Of a stretch of 64,000 nt of DNA, positions 18,373 to 27,575 are shown one piece after another. Numbering within the stretch: the stretch's first letter is position 1; every line of letters begins with the position of its first letter. A program made the translations under genes and the position numbers. The DNA is from Litoreibacter janthinus (GTDB taxonomy: Bacteria > Pseudomonadota > Alphaproteobacteria > Rhodobacterales > Rhodobacteraceae), in assembly GCF_900111945.1 (NCBI RefSeq), contig NZ_FOYO01000001.1, forward strand, positions 2,487,751 through 2,551,750, written 5' to 3'. Under the pieces are notes generated by a model, which saw only the letters and a list, made by a program, of their open reading frames with translations, made no database searches and was not told the origin of the DNA.

Positions 18373-18855
18373 ATGACTGAACGAGGTTTCACTGTCCGCG
18401 CCCTTGGCGAAATCGCCATCAGGTGCATTGATCTTGACGCGATGGTCGCGTTCTACCGCGACGTGATCGGGCTTGTACCGCTGGGTGATCCGGACAACGG
18501 CCGCATTGTTTTTTTCCGCATTGCTGAAGGGTTTGGCGGCCATACCGCTGTGTTGGCGCTTTTTCGTCACGACATCGAAGGCGCAGGCCACACCAAGGCG
18601 GGTGACGTCCCGCCCGTGACAGGTTCGGGGTCATCGCTACATCACATTGCGCTCAGCCTGCCCTGGGAGGAACAAGGCGCCGTCATTGCATGGTACGAAA
18701 AACTCGGTCGGGACTACACCATAGAAACGTTCGATTGGGTCGGGTGGCGCGGTGTCTTTACCTTCGATCCCGACGGCAACACCGTCGAACTTGTCGCCAA
18801 GAACCCGCAGTGGAGCGAGTGTTCAAGCCCATCACCAGAACTTACTACCCGTTGA
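18373..18855 (+). CDS. VOC family (glyoxalase-fold) protein
   Basis: A 160-residue protein with a single vicinal-oxygen-chelate fold: GEIAIRCIDLDAMVAFYRDV at the start, the middle metal-ligand region SSLHHIALSLP, and a C-terminal FTFDPDGNTVELVAKNP with the usual glutamate ligand. AGGAGAAG precedes ATG 18373; the upstream ATG at 18355 lacks such a site. Members include glyoxalases, dioxygenases and resistance proteins, so the reaction is open. Confidence 0.88.
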   Translation: MTERGFTVRALGEIAIRCIDLDAMVAFYRDVIGLVPLGDPDNGRIVFFRIAEGFGGHTAVLALFRHDIEGAGHTKAGDVPPVTGSGSSLHHIALSLPWEEQGAVIAWYEKLGRDYTIETFDWVGWRGVFTFDPDGNTVELVAKNPQWSECSSPSPELTTR

Positions 18856-19116
18856 ACCACTCTGCAAAGCGGACGTTGGCCGCGCAGCAGCAAGTCGGGG
18901 GTATGGGCTCAAAGCTGCCGTTAGCCGCGCATGCATAAAGCTTTTTTGCTGGGCAAAAGGTGAATTCGCTGCGGGTGCGCCAATGTTGGCTTTGCGTAGC
19001 GACTGAATGGCTTGCAGCAATCAGGAAAAAACTATCGGTTTGGCGCGATGAGGCAAGGTCTTCTTGGCCGACTCGCAAATCTGGCAAGCGGCAGGGGCGG
19101 GTTTGATGTGGATGTT
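18856..19116. other. Intergenic region with repeat remnants
   Basis: This gap lies between the convergent VOC and LysR genes. It has no credible gene. Most of it is related to the degenerate repeat described at 18861-18930, with a second looser copy (TGTTGGCTTTGCGTAGCGAC) near 18983-19002. Confidence 0.5.
18861..18930. repeat. Degenerate dispersed intergenic repeat, copy C
   Basis: The best preserved copy in the window: TCTGCAAAGCGGACGTTGGC, then GCAGCAGCAAGTC, then TGGGCTCAAAGCTGCCGTT and CCGCGC. Similar sequences recur between Rhodobacteraceae genes to my knowledge, but I cannot name a described family. Confidence 0.5.
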
Positions 19117-20010
19117 TCACAACATTAAATCTGAACGATGCTCGATGAAGTGGTCGATCAAACGACGCGTAAGTGCCTTTTGCGGGCCAATGTCGGGCCA
19201 AACGGCGTAGATGCCCAGCATTGGCAGGTTCCAATCCGGCAAAACGCGCACCAGACGGCCCTGCGCAAGAGCGTGTTCAATCTCCCCAACGGGTACGTGC
19301 CAAATACCAAGCCCCGCCAGCACAGCAGCTTTGGCAGCCGTCACGGTGTTCACCTCAATGCGCATATTTATGGGGTCGAACTGGATCGAATGCCCGTCAC
19401 GCTCCAAGGTCATCACCGACGGAATTTGGGTGACGGCAATAAAATCATTCTCGGCGAGGTCATCGGGCGATTCAATTGGAGGACGTTTGGACAGGTATTC
19501 TGGTGACGCAACGAGCCAGCGTTTGAAATCCGCAATGCGACGGCTTTTCAGGCTACTGCTGCGCAGTGTGCCAAGCCGGATCGCCAGATCAAATCCATCC
19601 TTGACCAGATCAGTTGGCGTATCGCTGCAATGAAGCGATATCGCGACCATCGGGTGCAGTTTGGCAAATTCCCACAGCGCGTCATGGAGGCGACCTTGTT
19701 CGCCAAATGCGGGCATCGCGACATGTAACGCCCCGACGGGTTCATCATCCCCCGCATTGATCGCATCAAGGGCTTCTTCTCCGGCCGTGACCATGCGGCG
19801 TGCCGGTTCAAGGGCGATCCGTCCTTCAGGCGTCAGCGACATCGACCGTGTGGATCGGAAGAACAGCGTGACACCCTGCCGCTTTTCGAGGCGCGATAGA
19901 TGGTGACTGATGACAGAGGTCGAAAGCTTTAGCCTGCGCCCTGCCGCGCTAAGGCTGCCCGTATCGGCAATCGCCACAAACACGGCGAGGCTTCGGTAGT
20001 CGTCAATCAT
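19117..20010 (-). CDS. LysR family transcriptional regulator
   Basis: A 297-residue protein starting MIDDYRSLAVFVAIADTGSL, with the helix-turn-helix AAGRRLKLSTSVISHHLSRL and the wing RSTRSMSLTPEG. The effector domain follows from about residue 90. I use ATG 20010 because the reading frame extends 46 residues upstream without family similarity. It is divergent from the DUF2218 gene at 20105, so it likely controls the DUF2218 / NTF2-like / QorB-like genes. Confidence 0.92.
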   Translation of the reverse strand: MIDDYRSLAVFVAIADTGSLSAAGRRLKLSTSVISHHLSRLEKRQGVTLFFRSTRSMSLTPEGRIALEPARRMVTAGEEALDAINAGDDEPVGALHVAMPAFGEQGRLHDALWEFAKLHPMVAISLHCSDTPTDLVKDGFDLAIRLGTLRSSSLKSRRIADFKRWLVASPEYLSKRPPIESPDDLAENDFIAVTQIPSVMTLERDGHSIQFDPINMRIEVNTVTAAKAAVLAGLGIWHVPVGEIEHALAQGRLVRVLPDWNLPMLGIYAVWPDIGPQKALTRRLIDHFIEHRSDLML

Positions 20011-20104
20011 CTTTCTAATTCCTGCAAGAATGATTTCTGACAACATAGGATAATCGAAAAGATAAGTTCTGTCTATTTCTAGGTTCAACAGAAAGGAGAC
20101 AGCA

Positions 20105-20398
20105 ATGTTCACAAACACCGTTCGTATCACGACAACACGCGCAAGCACCTACTTGCAGCAACTTTGCAAACACTTCGGACACAAGGTTGAGGTGCAGTTT
20201 GATCCACACTCAGGTCACATCAAATTCCCTTTTGGCCAATGTGACCTGAGTACTGAGCAAGACAGTCTTGTCCTGACTGTCACCGCCGAAAATCAAGCAG
20301 ACCAGACCAAAATCAGAAGCGTAATTGCCAGCCACCTTGAACGGTTCGCGTTTCGCGAAAACCCCAAAATCGAATGGCAGCCCAAAACAGCCGCCTAA
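20105..20398 (+). CDS. DUF2218 domain protein
   Basis: A 97-residue soluble protein. ITTTRASTYLQQLCKHFGHK and GHIKFPFGQCDL match the DUF2218 family, whose members are about this size and often lie near siderophore or redox genes. AAAGGAG precedes the ATG by 7 bp. It starts a short plus-strand run with the NTF2-like gene and the QorB-like gene, divergent from a LysR regulator. The molecular role is unknown. Confidence 0.8.
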   Translation: MFTNTVRITTTRASTYLQQLCKHFGHKVEVQFDPHSGHIKFPFGQCDLSTEQDSLVLTVTAENQADQTKIRSVIASHLERFAFRENPKIEWQPKTAA

Positions 20399-20449
20399 TC
20401 GAAACCATATCAACCAACGCAACCCTCAAACTTGAAACTGGAGAAGACC

Positions 20450-20920
20450 ATGACACTTAAATCACTCATCGCATCCCTAGCAATTGCTACCGCCGCAACA
20501 GGTGCCTTTGCTGACGACACTTCGACCGTGACCACCTTCTATGACCTACTCAGCAATCCCGGCTCTGCAGAGCACGTTGCAGCATTCGAAGCCGCGACAT
20601 CGGATGGTTGGGTCAGCTTGGGCGACTATTCTGGCAACGAGAAAACCCGCGAGGCTTTCCTTGGTCAAATGGGCGGCTTTGCCCAACTGATGCCGGACCT
20701 GAACTGGGCCATTCAGGACATGCACCAAGACGGTGACACATTCATCGTGCGCAGCCGCGCCACAGGCACACCTGTCGCGCCGTTCTTCGGTGTTGATGGT
20801 CAGGGCCGCAGCTTTGACATCATGACAATCGACATTCACGAACTCGAAGATGGTGTCATTGTGCGCACCTATCACGTGGAAGATTGGGCGGGCGCATTGC
20901 AACAGCTGTCCGGCCAGTAA
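20450..20920 (+). CDS. Secreted SnoaL/NTF2-like (ester cyclase family) protein
   Basis: A 156-residue protein with a Sec signal peptide ending near AFA (residue 21). The mature part has the SnoaL/NTF2-like fold: TTFYDLLSNPGSAEHVAAF, then the central FLGQMGGFAQLMPDLNW, and FDIMTIDIHELEDGVIVRTY near the C-terminus. ATG 20450 is preferred because GGAG precedes it. The signal peptide suggests a periplasmic small-molecule binder or isomerase. Confidence 0.8.
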   Translation: MTLKSLIASLAIATAATGAFADDTSTVTTFYDLLSNPGSAEHVAAFEAATSDGWVSLGDYSGNEKTREAFLGQMGGFAQLMPDLNWAIQDMHQDGDTFIVRSRATGTPVAPFFGVDGQGRSFDIMTIDIHELEDGVIVRTYHVEDWAGALQQLSGQ

Positions 20921-20998
20921 CCGCACCCCAACAAGCGTCGGTGCCTTAGGGCATCGGCGTTCCACCACCGCCTCGCCACCGTATTGAAAGGCCGTAAC

Positions 20999-21844
20999 AT
21001 GACCATCGCAGTAACCGCCGTATCAGGCCAATTGGGCGGCGCAATCGCCCGCAATCTGATGACAACCGGCAAAGGGGAAACCATCATTGGCCTTGCGCGG
21101 ACTCCGACGAAGGCCCACGACCTGGGCATTGAAATCCGCGCAGGCGATTACAGCCAGCCCTCGCAGTTGCGCACATCCTTAAAAGGCGTCGATACGGTGT
21201 TGCTTGTATCCGGCATGGACGCTCCGGATGCCCGCATCCATCAGCACCGCAACGTCATTGAAGCCGCCAAATCGGCAGGCGTGCGCAAGATTGTCTACAC
21301 CAGCGTTCAGGGTGCCGAAGAAGGCACCAGTTTTTCACCGATCATACAAAGCAATCGACAGACCGAAGCGGATGTGCGTGACAGCGGCCTTGATTGGGTC
21401 ATCGGTCGCAACGGGATCTATATCGAGCCTGACGTGGAGTATATCGAGACCTATCGGAAGACGGGCGAAATCGCCAATTGCGCGGGCGACGGTCGGTGCG
21501 GTTACACAACCCGCCCAGAACTGGCCTTCGCCTATGCCCGTATGCTCACCGGAGCCGAGCACAATGGGCACACCTATAACCTTCACGGCGCGCACCTGTC
21601 TCAAAGCAAACTGACGGACTACATGAACGGTGCTTTCGGGACGTCATTGATCTACCGGCCGAAGTCTGTCGAAGACTACAAGGCCGACCGCATTGCCGAA
21701 TTGGGTGACTTCATAGGCCCGATCATCGCAGGCATTTACCAAGGCATTCGTGATGGCGCGCTCGACAATTCCAGCGATTTTGAGGCTGCCGCAGGTCGCG
21801 CGCATCAAAGCTGGGATGACTATTTTGGCTCGCTGCGAGCTTGA
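20999..21844 (+). CDS. NmrA/QorB-like NAD(P)H-dependent oxidoreductase
   Basis: A 281-residue atypical short-chain dehydrogenase similar to quinone oxidoreductase 2 (YtfG/QorB). The nucleotide motif is AVSGQLGGAIARNL, followed by VDTVLLVSGMDAPDARIHQH and the conserved VRKIVYTSVQGAEEG. No classical YxxxK active site is seen, as usual for NmrA-like proteins. It ends the LysR-divergent gene group and probably reduces a quinone or senses the NADP redox state. Confidence 0.86.
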   Translation: MTIAVTAVSGQLGGAIARNLMTTGKGETIIGLARTPTKAHDLGIEIRAGDYSQPSQLRTSLKGVDTVLLVSGMDAPDARIHQHRNVIEAAKSAGVRKIVYTSVQGAEEGTSFSPIIQSNRQTEADVRDSGLDWVIGRNGIYIEPDVEYIETYRKTGEIANCAGDGRCGYTTRPELAFAYARMLTGAEHNGHTYNLHGAHLSQSKLTDYMNGAFGTSLIYRPKSVEDYKADRIAELGDFIGPIIAGIYQGIRDGALDNSSDFEAAAGRAHQSWDDYFGSLRA

Positions 21845-22009
21845 TGGGCATTAAGTGCAGAATTGTCTTCTCACCTCAAAACCCACACGTCATTTAATTT
21901 CTCGTCACATCGACGGAAACCGGTCCAGCGGACGTAATAAATCTGGATGGCTACTTTTTGTCGCCGACCTGTGTTTCCCCTCGTTCTTAACGCCCCGAAA
22001 GTCCCTCTC

Positions 22010-23350
22010 ATGAAAAACATCAAAATCGCACTCTGGGGTATTCCCGCCTTGTTGACGGTGCTTTGGGTCGCAGCAGCGCTGCCGTTTCCCGAGACGCTCA
22101 GCGTAATCGCGATCCGCAACCTTCTGGTGCAGTATTCCGGCGTGCTGAGTCTGGGCGTGATGAGCGTAGCTATGATCCTAGCCACGCGGGCGAAATGGAT
22201 CGAGCCTTGGCTGAACGGGCTCGACAAATCCTACCGGTTGCACAAATGGCTGGGTATCATGGTGCTGGTGACGTCCGTGGTTCACTGGTTCGCATCCAAT
22301 GCTCCGAAATGGGCAGTATCTTTGGGCCTGATGGAGGCACCTGAACGCGGCGCTCCGTCTGGAGCGGTGCCAGACATCGGGGCAATTCAAGCGTTTTTCA
22401 ACAGTCAGCGCGGCTTGGCCGAAACGCTGGGCGACCTGCCATTCAAGATATTGGTTATTCTGACCGTCATCGCACTGGTCAGACGTATTCCTTACAAGTT
22501 TTTCGCCAAGACCCACACGCTCTTGGCCGTTACTTATCTGGCGTTCGTTTTCCATGGCACCGCATTGCTCGACTTCGCGGCATGGACACAGCCCCTAGGG
22601 ATTGTTGTTGCCCTTCTGATGGTCGGCGGTGTGATTTCGGCGCTGCTGGCACTCACGCGTCAAATCGGGCGCGGCAACAGAGTATCGGGCAAGGTCGAGG
22701 CCATCCGGACCTTCCCGGAGTTGGACGCAACGGCGGTGAATATCGCGATGGAGACAGGCTGGAATGGCCACGAAGCAGGGCAGTTCGCCTTTATTACGTT
22801 CGATCGCAAGGAAGGTAAGCATCCGTTCACGATTGCCTCTGCTTGGGATCCGGCCGCGCGCAGCATAACCGTGATTTCCAAGGCACTCGGCGATTACACT
22901 AAATTCCTGCCCGATATGTTGAAGGCTGGTGGTGAGGCCATTGTTGAAGGCCCTTATGGGCGTTTCACTTTCGAAGATGCGAAGCAACGCCAGATCTGGA
23001 TCGGCGGCGGTGTTGGCATCACGCCCTTCATTGCGAAGATGAAGGAACTGGCGGCTACGCCCGGCACCAAAACCATCGATCTGATCCACAGCACCAAGGA
23101 ACATTCCCCAGAGGCACTGGAAATGCTGCAATCAGATGCCGAGGCGGCGGGCATCACCATACATTTACTTGTCGATGACCGCGACGGCTTCCTCACCGGC
23201 GATCGGCTTCGCGACCTGGTGCCTGATTGGAAATCGGCCTCGGTCTGGTTCTGCGGGCCCGCGGGTTTCGGCGAAGCGCTGCGCCACGATCTTTTGGCGA
23301 ACGGCTTTGCAGCCCGCGATTTCCATCAAGAGCTATTCAACATGCGCTGA
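22010..23350 (+). CDS. Ferric-reductase-like transmembrane flavoprotein
   Basis: A 446-residue protein combining a ferric-reductase-type membrane domain (about residues 1-210, with helices around HKWLGIMVLVTSVVHW and KTHTLLAVTYLAFVFHG, whose histidines could bind heme) with an FAD-binding domain (HPFTIASAW) and an NAD-binding domain (IWIGGGVGITPF, WFCGPAGFGEALR). It would move electrons from NADH across the inner membrane. No strong ribosome-binding site is seen; an upstream ATG at 21947 is possible. Confidence 0.9.
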   Translation: MKNIKIALWGIPALLTVLWVAAALPFPETLSVIAIRNLLVQYSGVLSLGVMSVAMILATRAKWIEPWLNGLDKSYRLHKWLGIMVLVTSVVHWFASNAPKWAVSLGLMEAPERGAPSGAVPDIGAIQAFFNSQRGLAETLGDLPFKILVILTVIALVRRIPYKFFAKTHTLLAVTYLAFVFHGTALLDFAAWTQPLGIVVALLMVGGVISALLALTRQIGRGNRVSGKVEAIRTFPELDATAVNIAMETGWNGHEAGQFAFITFDRKEGKHPFTIASAWDPAARSITVISKALGDYTKFLPDMLKAGGEAIVEGPYGRFTFEDAKQRQIWIGGGVGITPFIAKMKELAATPGTKTIDLIHSTKEHSPEALEMLQSDAEAAGITIHLLVDDRDGFLTGDRLRDLVPDWKSASVWFCGPAGFGEALRHDLLANGFAARDFHQELFNMR

Positions 23351-23400
23351 GCGGCCGCTGAACCGTGTCCCAGTCTGGCATCCGCAAAAGGACAATGATC

Positions 23401-24213
23401 ATGCCTATTCTACACACCGAAGATCCCGCTATTACGTCGCTCAAGGGCATTCACCTTTATCATGCGGGTATTTCCAACTGCTCCATGCGGGTCCGCCTTG
23501 CGCTGGAGGAGAAAGGTTTGAAGTGGGTGTCCCATGAGGTCGACCTCGGACATCAGAAAAACCTCGAGCCTTGGTATTTGGCAATCAACCCCACGGGGTT
23601 AGTGCCCGCATTGGTGCATGATGGCGTTCCGGTAACGGAGTCCAACGACATCCTTCACTACCTCGAAGCAGAGTTCCCGGAACCAGCCTTGCTTTCTTCT
23701 GACCCATCCCTTGCGACGGAGGCGATTGAATGGGTCGATTTGGCCGCCTCGCTTCACATGAAGGCGATCAAGACATGGGTCTATGGCAGCACAGGTGGGG
23801 CCACGAAAAAACGATCTGATATGGCGCATTACGCCGAAATCCAGCCTGACAAATCGCTCGTCGAGTTTCACGAGCACGCGCTTGGTGGATTTACCGATGA
23901 AGAAGTCGAGGCCGCGCGCAAAATGCTTGTTGATGTGTTTCAACGCATGGAACGCCGTCTTAAAGATCACGAATACCTCGTCGGTGAGGCGCAATCGCTC
24001 GCTGATATCGCATGGGTGCCGCAATATGTGCTTCTGACCATGCTCGGCTTCGATTTCAGCCTGTACCCCGGGATTATTGCGTGGGCAAAGCGCCAAGAAC
24101 AGCGGCCCTCGTATGACCCTGCCGTCGCTCGCTGGCTGCCGAATGTTCCCGGTTGGGTTTTGCGGTTGGGCGGCAAGGTCAAGCGGGTGTATCGCAAACT
24201 GAAGGCCGCATAG
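23401..24213 (+). CDS. Glutathione S-transferase family protein
   Basis: A 270-residue protein with an N-terminal thioredoxin-like domain (IHLYHAGISNCSMRVRLALE, NPTGLVPALVHDGVPVTES with the glutathione-contact Glu-Ser) and a C-terminal helical domain. I prefer ATG 23401 because AAAAGGA is 8 bp before it; ATG 23395 is too close to that site. It follows the flavoreductase by 50 bp on the same strand and probably shares its transcript. The substrate is unknown. Confidence 0.9.
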   Translation: MPILHTEDPAITSLKGIHLYHAGISNCSMRVRLALEEKGLKWVSHEVDLGHQKNLEPWYLAINPTGLVPALVHDGVPVTESNDILHYLEAEFPEPALLSSDPSLATEAIEWVDLAASLHMKAIKTWVYGSTGGATKKRSDMAHYAEIQPDKSLVEFHEHALGGFTDEEVEAARKMLVDVFQRMERRLKDHEYLVGEAQSLADIAWVPQYVLLTMLGFDFSLYPGIIAWAKRQEQRPSYDPAVARWLPNVPGWVLRLGGKVKRVYRKLKAA

Positions 24214-24333
24214 GTATTGGCAAGGGGGCTATAATAATATCGAGCAAAGCCGCGTGCTAAGATTGATCGTCATGGTTTTCAGGCCTACGGTTTCGGGCGT
24301 ATATATTGCCCTATCGCCGAGACAGAACCTGCC

Positions 24334-25032
24334 GTGATGAAAAACCTGTTTCAGCCGACATGGACAAGCCTAGCCCTCGTTGTCGGATTGATTGCGACGG
24401 CCTGGACCATGTCTAGCATCGGATATTACCAACTTGCTGGCCTGTTGGGAAAACCGGGTGGATACAACGAAGGCCCCCGTGTGTTCGCCCTCTACTATGG
24501 TATTTGGTGCCTCGTTGTTTTTGCGATCTTCCACCCGGCATTGTCGGCTTGGGCCAAAAGATCCTCACCTCCCGAGGATCGCATCGCGCTGTTTGTCATG
24601 CTGACAGCCTGCGCATTGTTTACATTTGCTGTTCTGCCATTTCTTCCGGCAGCGGATATTCCGACCGAAGAAAGCGTAAACGAAATCATCATTGCAGAGC
24701 CTTGGTACTTTCTCCCTAAAACAATTGAGATTCTCTTTCAGCAGATTCTGATGACGGCATTGGTCGTAGCACTCGCGGCACAAAAATTGCGCATTGGGCA
24801 GATCGCATTTCTTACCGCAGTCTTGTTTGGCGGTTTTCATCTGACCCTGGCATTGGATGGCGCGAACCCATTCTATGTACTGAGGTACACAATCGCTGCG
24901 ACGCTATTCGGAGCGGTTACGCCCTATCAAATGCTGAAAATGCGAAACGGGTTTGTGTATTCTTTCGCGCTGCATTGGGGTTGGTATGCCTTTGACACCA
25001 TGGTCTGGCGTTTCGTGTTCCCTGAAACCTGA
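24334..25032 (+). CDS. CPBP-like membrane protein, degenerate active site
   Basis: A 232-residue protein with about seven membrane helices. The spacing of ETIEILFQQ-like (here KTIEILFQQILM), FGGFHLTLAL and a C-terminal HWGWYAFD recalls CPBP (CAAX protease / bacteriocin-processing) proteins. The canonical first motif EExxxR is not present, while the two histidines are. It could be a non-proteolytic member. A second ATG at 24337 may be the true start. Confidence 0.6.
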   Translation: MMKNLFQPTWTSLALVVGLIATAWTMSSIGYYQLAGLLGKPGGYNEGPRVFALYYGIWCLVVFAIFHPALSAWAKRSSPPEDRIALFVMLTACALFTFAVLPFLPAADIPTEESVNEIIIAEPWYFLPKTIEILFQQILMTALVVALAAQKLRIGQIAFLTAVLFGGFHLTLALDGANPFYVLRYTIAATLFGAVTPYQMLKMRNGFVYSFALHWGWYAFDTMVWRFVFPET

Positions 25033-25338
25033 AGGTAGAGCGATATCAGCGGTTATCGGCAAGCCAAAGCCACGTAGAATGCAACTAGGTTTGATCTAAT
25101 CGCAGGTGATCGGGGAATGATTTGCCTGATGAATCTGCATCGCCGCAAAAGCCGTCAGATAACCAGTCGCGAACAGCTGGCTTTTCAGTTTTTCACGCCG
25201 GCTCCGGAGCGCATTGTGTGCTTTGGTTCACTTTGCAGCAAAAGACACTTTGGGCTCTAAGCTGCTGGTCGCGTCGAAACACAATCACGCAATTCGGAAG
25301 AGCCTTTCCTCAAAGCTCTCCCGCCAATCTGCGTCCCT
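25033..25338. other. Intergenic region, repeat remnant only
   Basis: Between the CPBP-like and SYLF genes, which are convergent. I see no gene and no clear terminator. Part of it (25235-25265) resembles the dispersed repeat. Confidence 0.5.
25235..25265. repeat. Degenerate dispersed intergenic repeat, copy D
   Basis: GCAGCAAAAGACACTTTGGG followed by CTCTAAGCTGC parallels GCAGCAAGTC through TGGGCTCAAAGCTGC of copy C. Confidence 0.45.
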
Positions 25339-25896
25339 CTACGGGATGATGCGGCTGTATTTGTTGCCTTCAACTTGTGCGCCCGCAATCAGGCCCGCTT
25401 GGCCAAAGACCACAGCAATCACCGGTGTCAGCGCTGTGGTTGTGTCCACGCCCAAGTTGCCGGCATCATTGGCCACCGCGTAGCGTGCGTCCGCACCCAA
25501 CGTCCAACCCGGGGAGCGGCGGAAGTCGGAAAGCGCCTGCTCGGTCATGAAGAACAACGCGTGCGCGTATTGCTGAGCACCAATCTGGAAGCCGAAGCTG
25601 GCCGCGGTGGTTGAATAGTAATCCACCGTGACGTCATTGACGCGCAAAGCACCGCGACCGTAAGAGCCGCCGATGCCAAAGCCTGCTTCAGAGACCAGAG
25701 GCATCATCAAAATGCCAGTCGCCTTGTTCGCCAGATCGGTCGTGCCGCCGACATTGTTGTACATAAAGTCGAATGCGCTATCCACACGGGCGTCGATCTT
25801 CGCGCCGCCTTGGGAGTTCACACCATTGCCGCAAGCCGCCAACAATGTCGCGCTGCCAGTGGTCGCAAGAAAATTGCGCCGAGAAAGAATGCTCAT
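25339..25896 (-). CDS. SYLF/Ysc84 domain lipoprotein
   Basis: A 185-residue protein. The N-terminus has RRNFLATTGSATLLAACG, which combines a twin-arginine-like start and a lipobox ending in cysteine, so it is likely a lipoprotein. The rest is a SYLF (Ysc84) lipid-binding domain: KATGILMMPLVSEAGFGIGG, GRGALRVND and SFGFQIGAQQYAHALFFMT. SYLF domains bind phosphoinositides in eukaryotes; bacterial roles are poorly known, probably envelope-related. Confidence 0.85.
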   Translation of the reverse strand: MSILSRRNFLATTGSATLLAACGNGVNSQGGAKIDARVDSAFDFMYNNVGGTTDLANKATGILMMPLVSEAGFGIGGSYGRGALRVNDVTVDYYSTTAASFGFQIGAQQYAHALFFMTEQALSDFRRSPGWTLGADARYAVANDAGNLGVDTTTALTPVIAVVFGQAGLIAGAQVEGNKYSRIIP

Positions 25897-26024
25897 GGGG
25901 TCCGCCTATATCTGTTTTACTGCCTTTGACCTCTAAAAATGGGCCTTGTGGATAAAATAAGGGAAGCAGCGCGCGATGTCACGCGAATTGAGACCCGACA
26001 TGGGCGGGGGATCGCCGACGTCGA

Positions 26025-26411
26025 TCAGTCGGTTTCAGCGTATATTTCCAAGATCGCGGCATAAGCCTCGCTGGGGCCAACCGTGAACACCCCAGCATTC
26101 CCTGCATCGAACGTCTCGCGCCACGTTGCATAGCCGCTCGCAAAGTCATCCGGAGGGGACACTCCGTCCATCACCAGCTCACCTGAACCATCTGCGTTGA
26201 ATGCTGTCTCGGCAATCGGCGCGTGAGCGACCTGCGGCCAATCCAGTTTTCTGGCCTCTTCGTTCGGCGTGACAGAGACCGACAAAACAGCGCTGTTGGC
26301 AGGATCTGCCCCTAGCTCGGCTGCCGTATCAATGCGCCCGATGGTGACGATCAGTTGCGGGCGATCCTCGGTTTCGGGGAAGGTCCAGACTTGGCCAACC
26401 ACGTAGTTCAT
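26025..26411 (-). CDS. Hypothetical protein coupled to hemB
   Basis: A 128-residue acidic protein without signal peptide or membrane segment. It starts MNYVVGQVWTFPETEDRPQL and reads as a beta-rich fold. I do not recognise a family. The start overlaps the hemB stop by four bases (ATGA), so it is translated after hemB from the same mRNA. No function can be given. Confidence 0.75.
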   Translation of the reverse strand: MNYVVGQVWTFPETEDRPQLIVTIGRIDTAAELGADPANSAVLSVSVTPNEEARKLDWPQVAHAPIAETAFNADGSGELVMDGVSPPDDFASGYATWRETFDAGNAGVFTVGPSEAYAAILEIYAETD

Positions 26412-27412
26412 GAGTTTAGTAGCTTGGCGACGCGCGGAGCAAAATAGGTCAAGATGCCGTCACAACCCGCGCGTTTGAACGCCATCAGGCTTTCCATCAT
26501 CACTTGCTCTTCATTTATCCAGCCATTCGCGCCCGCAGCCGCGATCATCGCGTATTCGCCGCTGACTTGGTAGGCATAGGTCGGCGCGCCAAACTGGTCC
26601 TTCACGCGTCGGCAGATGTCCAGATAAGGCAAACCGGGCTTCACCATCACCATATCCGCACCTTCCGCCAAATCGCGAGCGACAAGGCGCAGAGCCTCAT
26701 CAGAATTGGCAGGGTTCATCTGGTAGGTTTTCTTGTCACCCACCAAGGCGCCGGAAGCGCCGACAGCGTCGCGAAACGGTCCATAGAAGGCTGAGGCGTA
26801 TTTGGCAGAGTAGCTGAGGATGGCCGTGTCTTGGAAACCCTCGGCTTCCAAGGCGGTGCGCATAGCGCCGATGCGCCCGTCCATCATGTCAGACGGCCCA
26901 AGAATATCTGCGCCTGCCGCCGCCTGTGCCAGCGCCATTTTCACCAGTGCCTCGACCGTTTCGTCATTGACGATCACGCCGTCGCGCACGATGCCGTCAT
27001 GCCCGTTGGCGTTATAGGGGTCCAGCGCCACATCCGTCATAATCGCGACCTCCGGCACAGCCGACTTGATCGCCGCGGTGGCTCGGTTTGACAGGTTGTC
27101 AGAGGCCCATGCCAACTCGCACGCTTCGGTTTTCAAAGAGGGATCAGTGTAGGGAAAGATACAGATCGCCGGGATGCCAAGATCGCGCGCTTCTTTTGCA
27201 GCAGCCACAGCGCGGTCAATCGTCAAGCGCGACACTCCGGGCATCGAGGGGATCGGGTGCGCGTCATTGTCGCCCTCCATCACAAAGATTGGCCAGATCA
27301 GATCATTGACGCTCAGCACGTTTTCGGCGGCCAGCCCGCGCAATGCAGGACTACGGCGCAAGCGACGCAGGCGGGTGGCGGGGTAGGGCGCAGAAATAGG
27401 CGTGAGGGGCAT
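26408..27412 (-). CDS. hemB: Delta-aminolevulinic acid dehydratase (porphobilinogen synthase)
   Basis: A 334-residue enzyme that joins two 5-aminolevulinate molecules into porphobilinogen for heme and related tetrapyrroles. Both active-site lysine regions are present: SYSAKYASAFYGPFR and VMVKPGLPYLD. The usual metal loop reads DVALDPYNANGHDG, without the cysteines of zinc-type enzymes, so it belongs to the magnesium-type group. The gene is divergent from the membrane protein at 27576 and overlaps the following small gene. Confidence 0.96.
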   Translation of the reverse strand: MPLTPISAPYPATRLRRLRRSPALRGLAAENVLSVNDLIWPIFVMEGDNDAHPIPSMPGVSRLTIDRAVAAAKEARDLGIPAICIFPYTDPSLKTEACELAWASDNLSNRATAAIKSAVPEVAIMTDVALDPYNANGHDGIVRDGVIVNDETVEALVKMALAQAAAGADILGPSDMMDGRIGAMRTALEAEGFQDTAILSYSAKYASAFYGPFRDAVGASGALVGDKKTYQMNPANSDEALRLVARDLAEGADMVMVKPGLPYLDICRRVKDQFGAPTYAYQVSGEYAMIAAAGANGWINEEQVMMESLMAFKRAGCDGILTYFAPRVAKLLNS

Positions 27413-27575
27413 GCGTGCAGGGCCTTCATCGGGAAGCAGGATGAGTCAGTCGTGGCACGATTGCCAAGCCGCCTCAAGTGCCTAGCCCGAAAACACCGCC
27501 CTTGGCCTTTCCATCGCCTTAATCCCCGACTAGGGTGCGCGCTCACGACAACCCCCATCCAAGAGGCGCCAAAGC

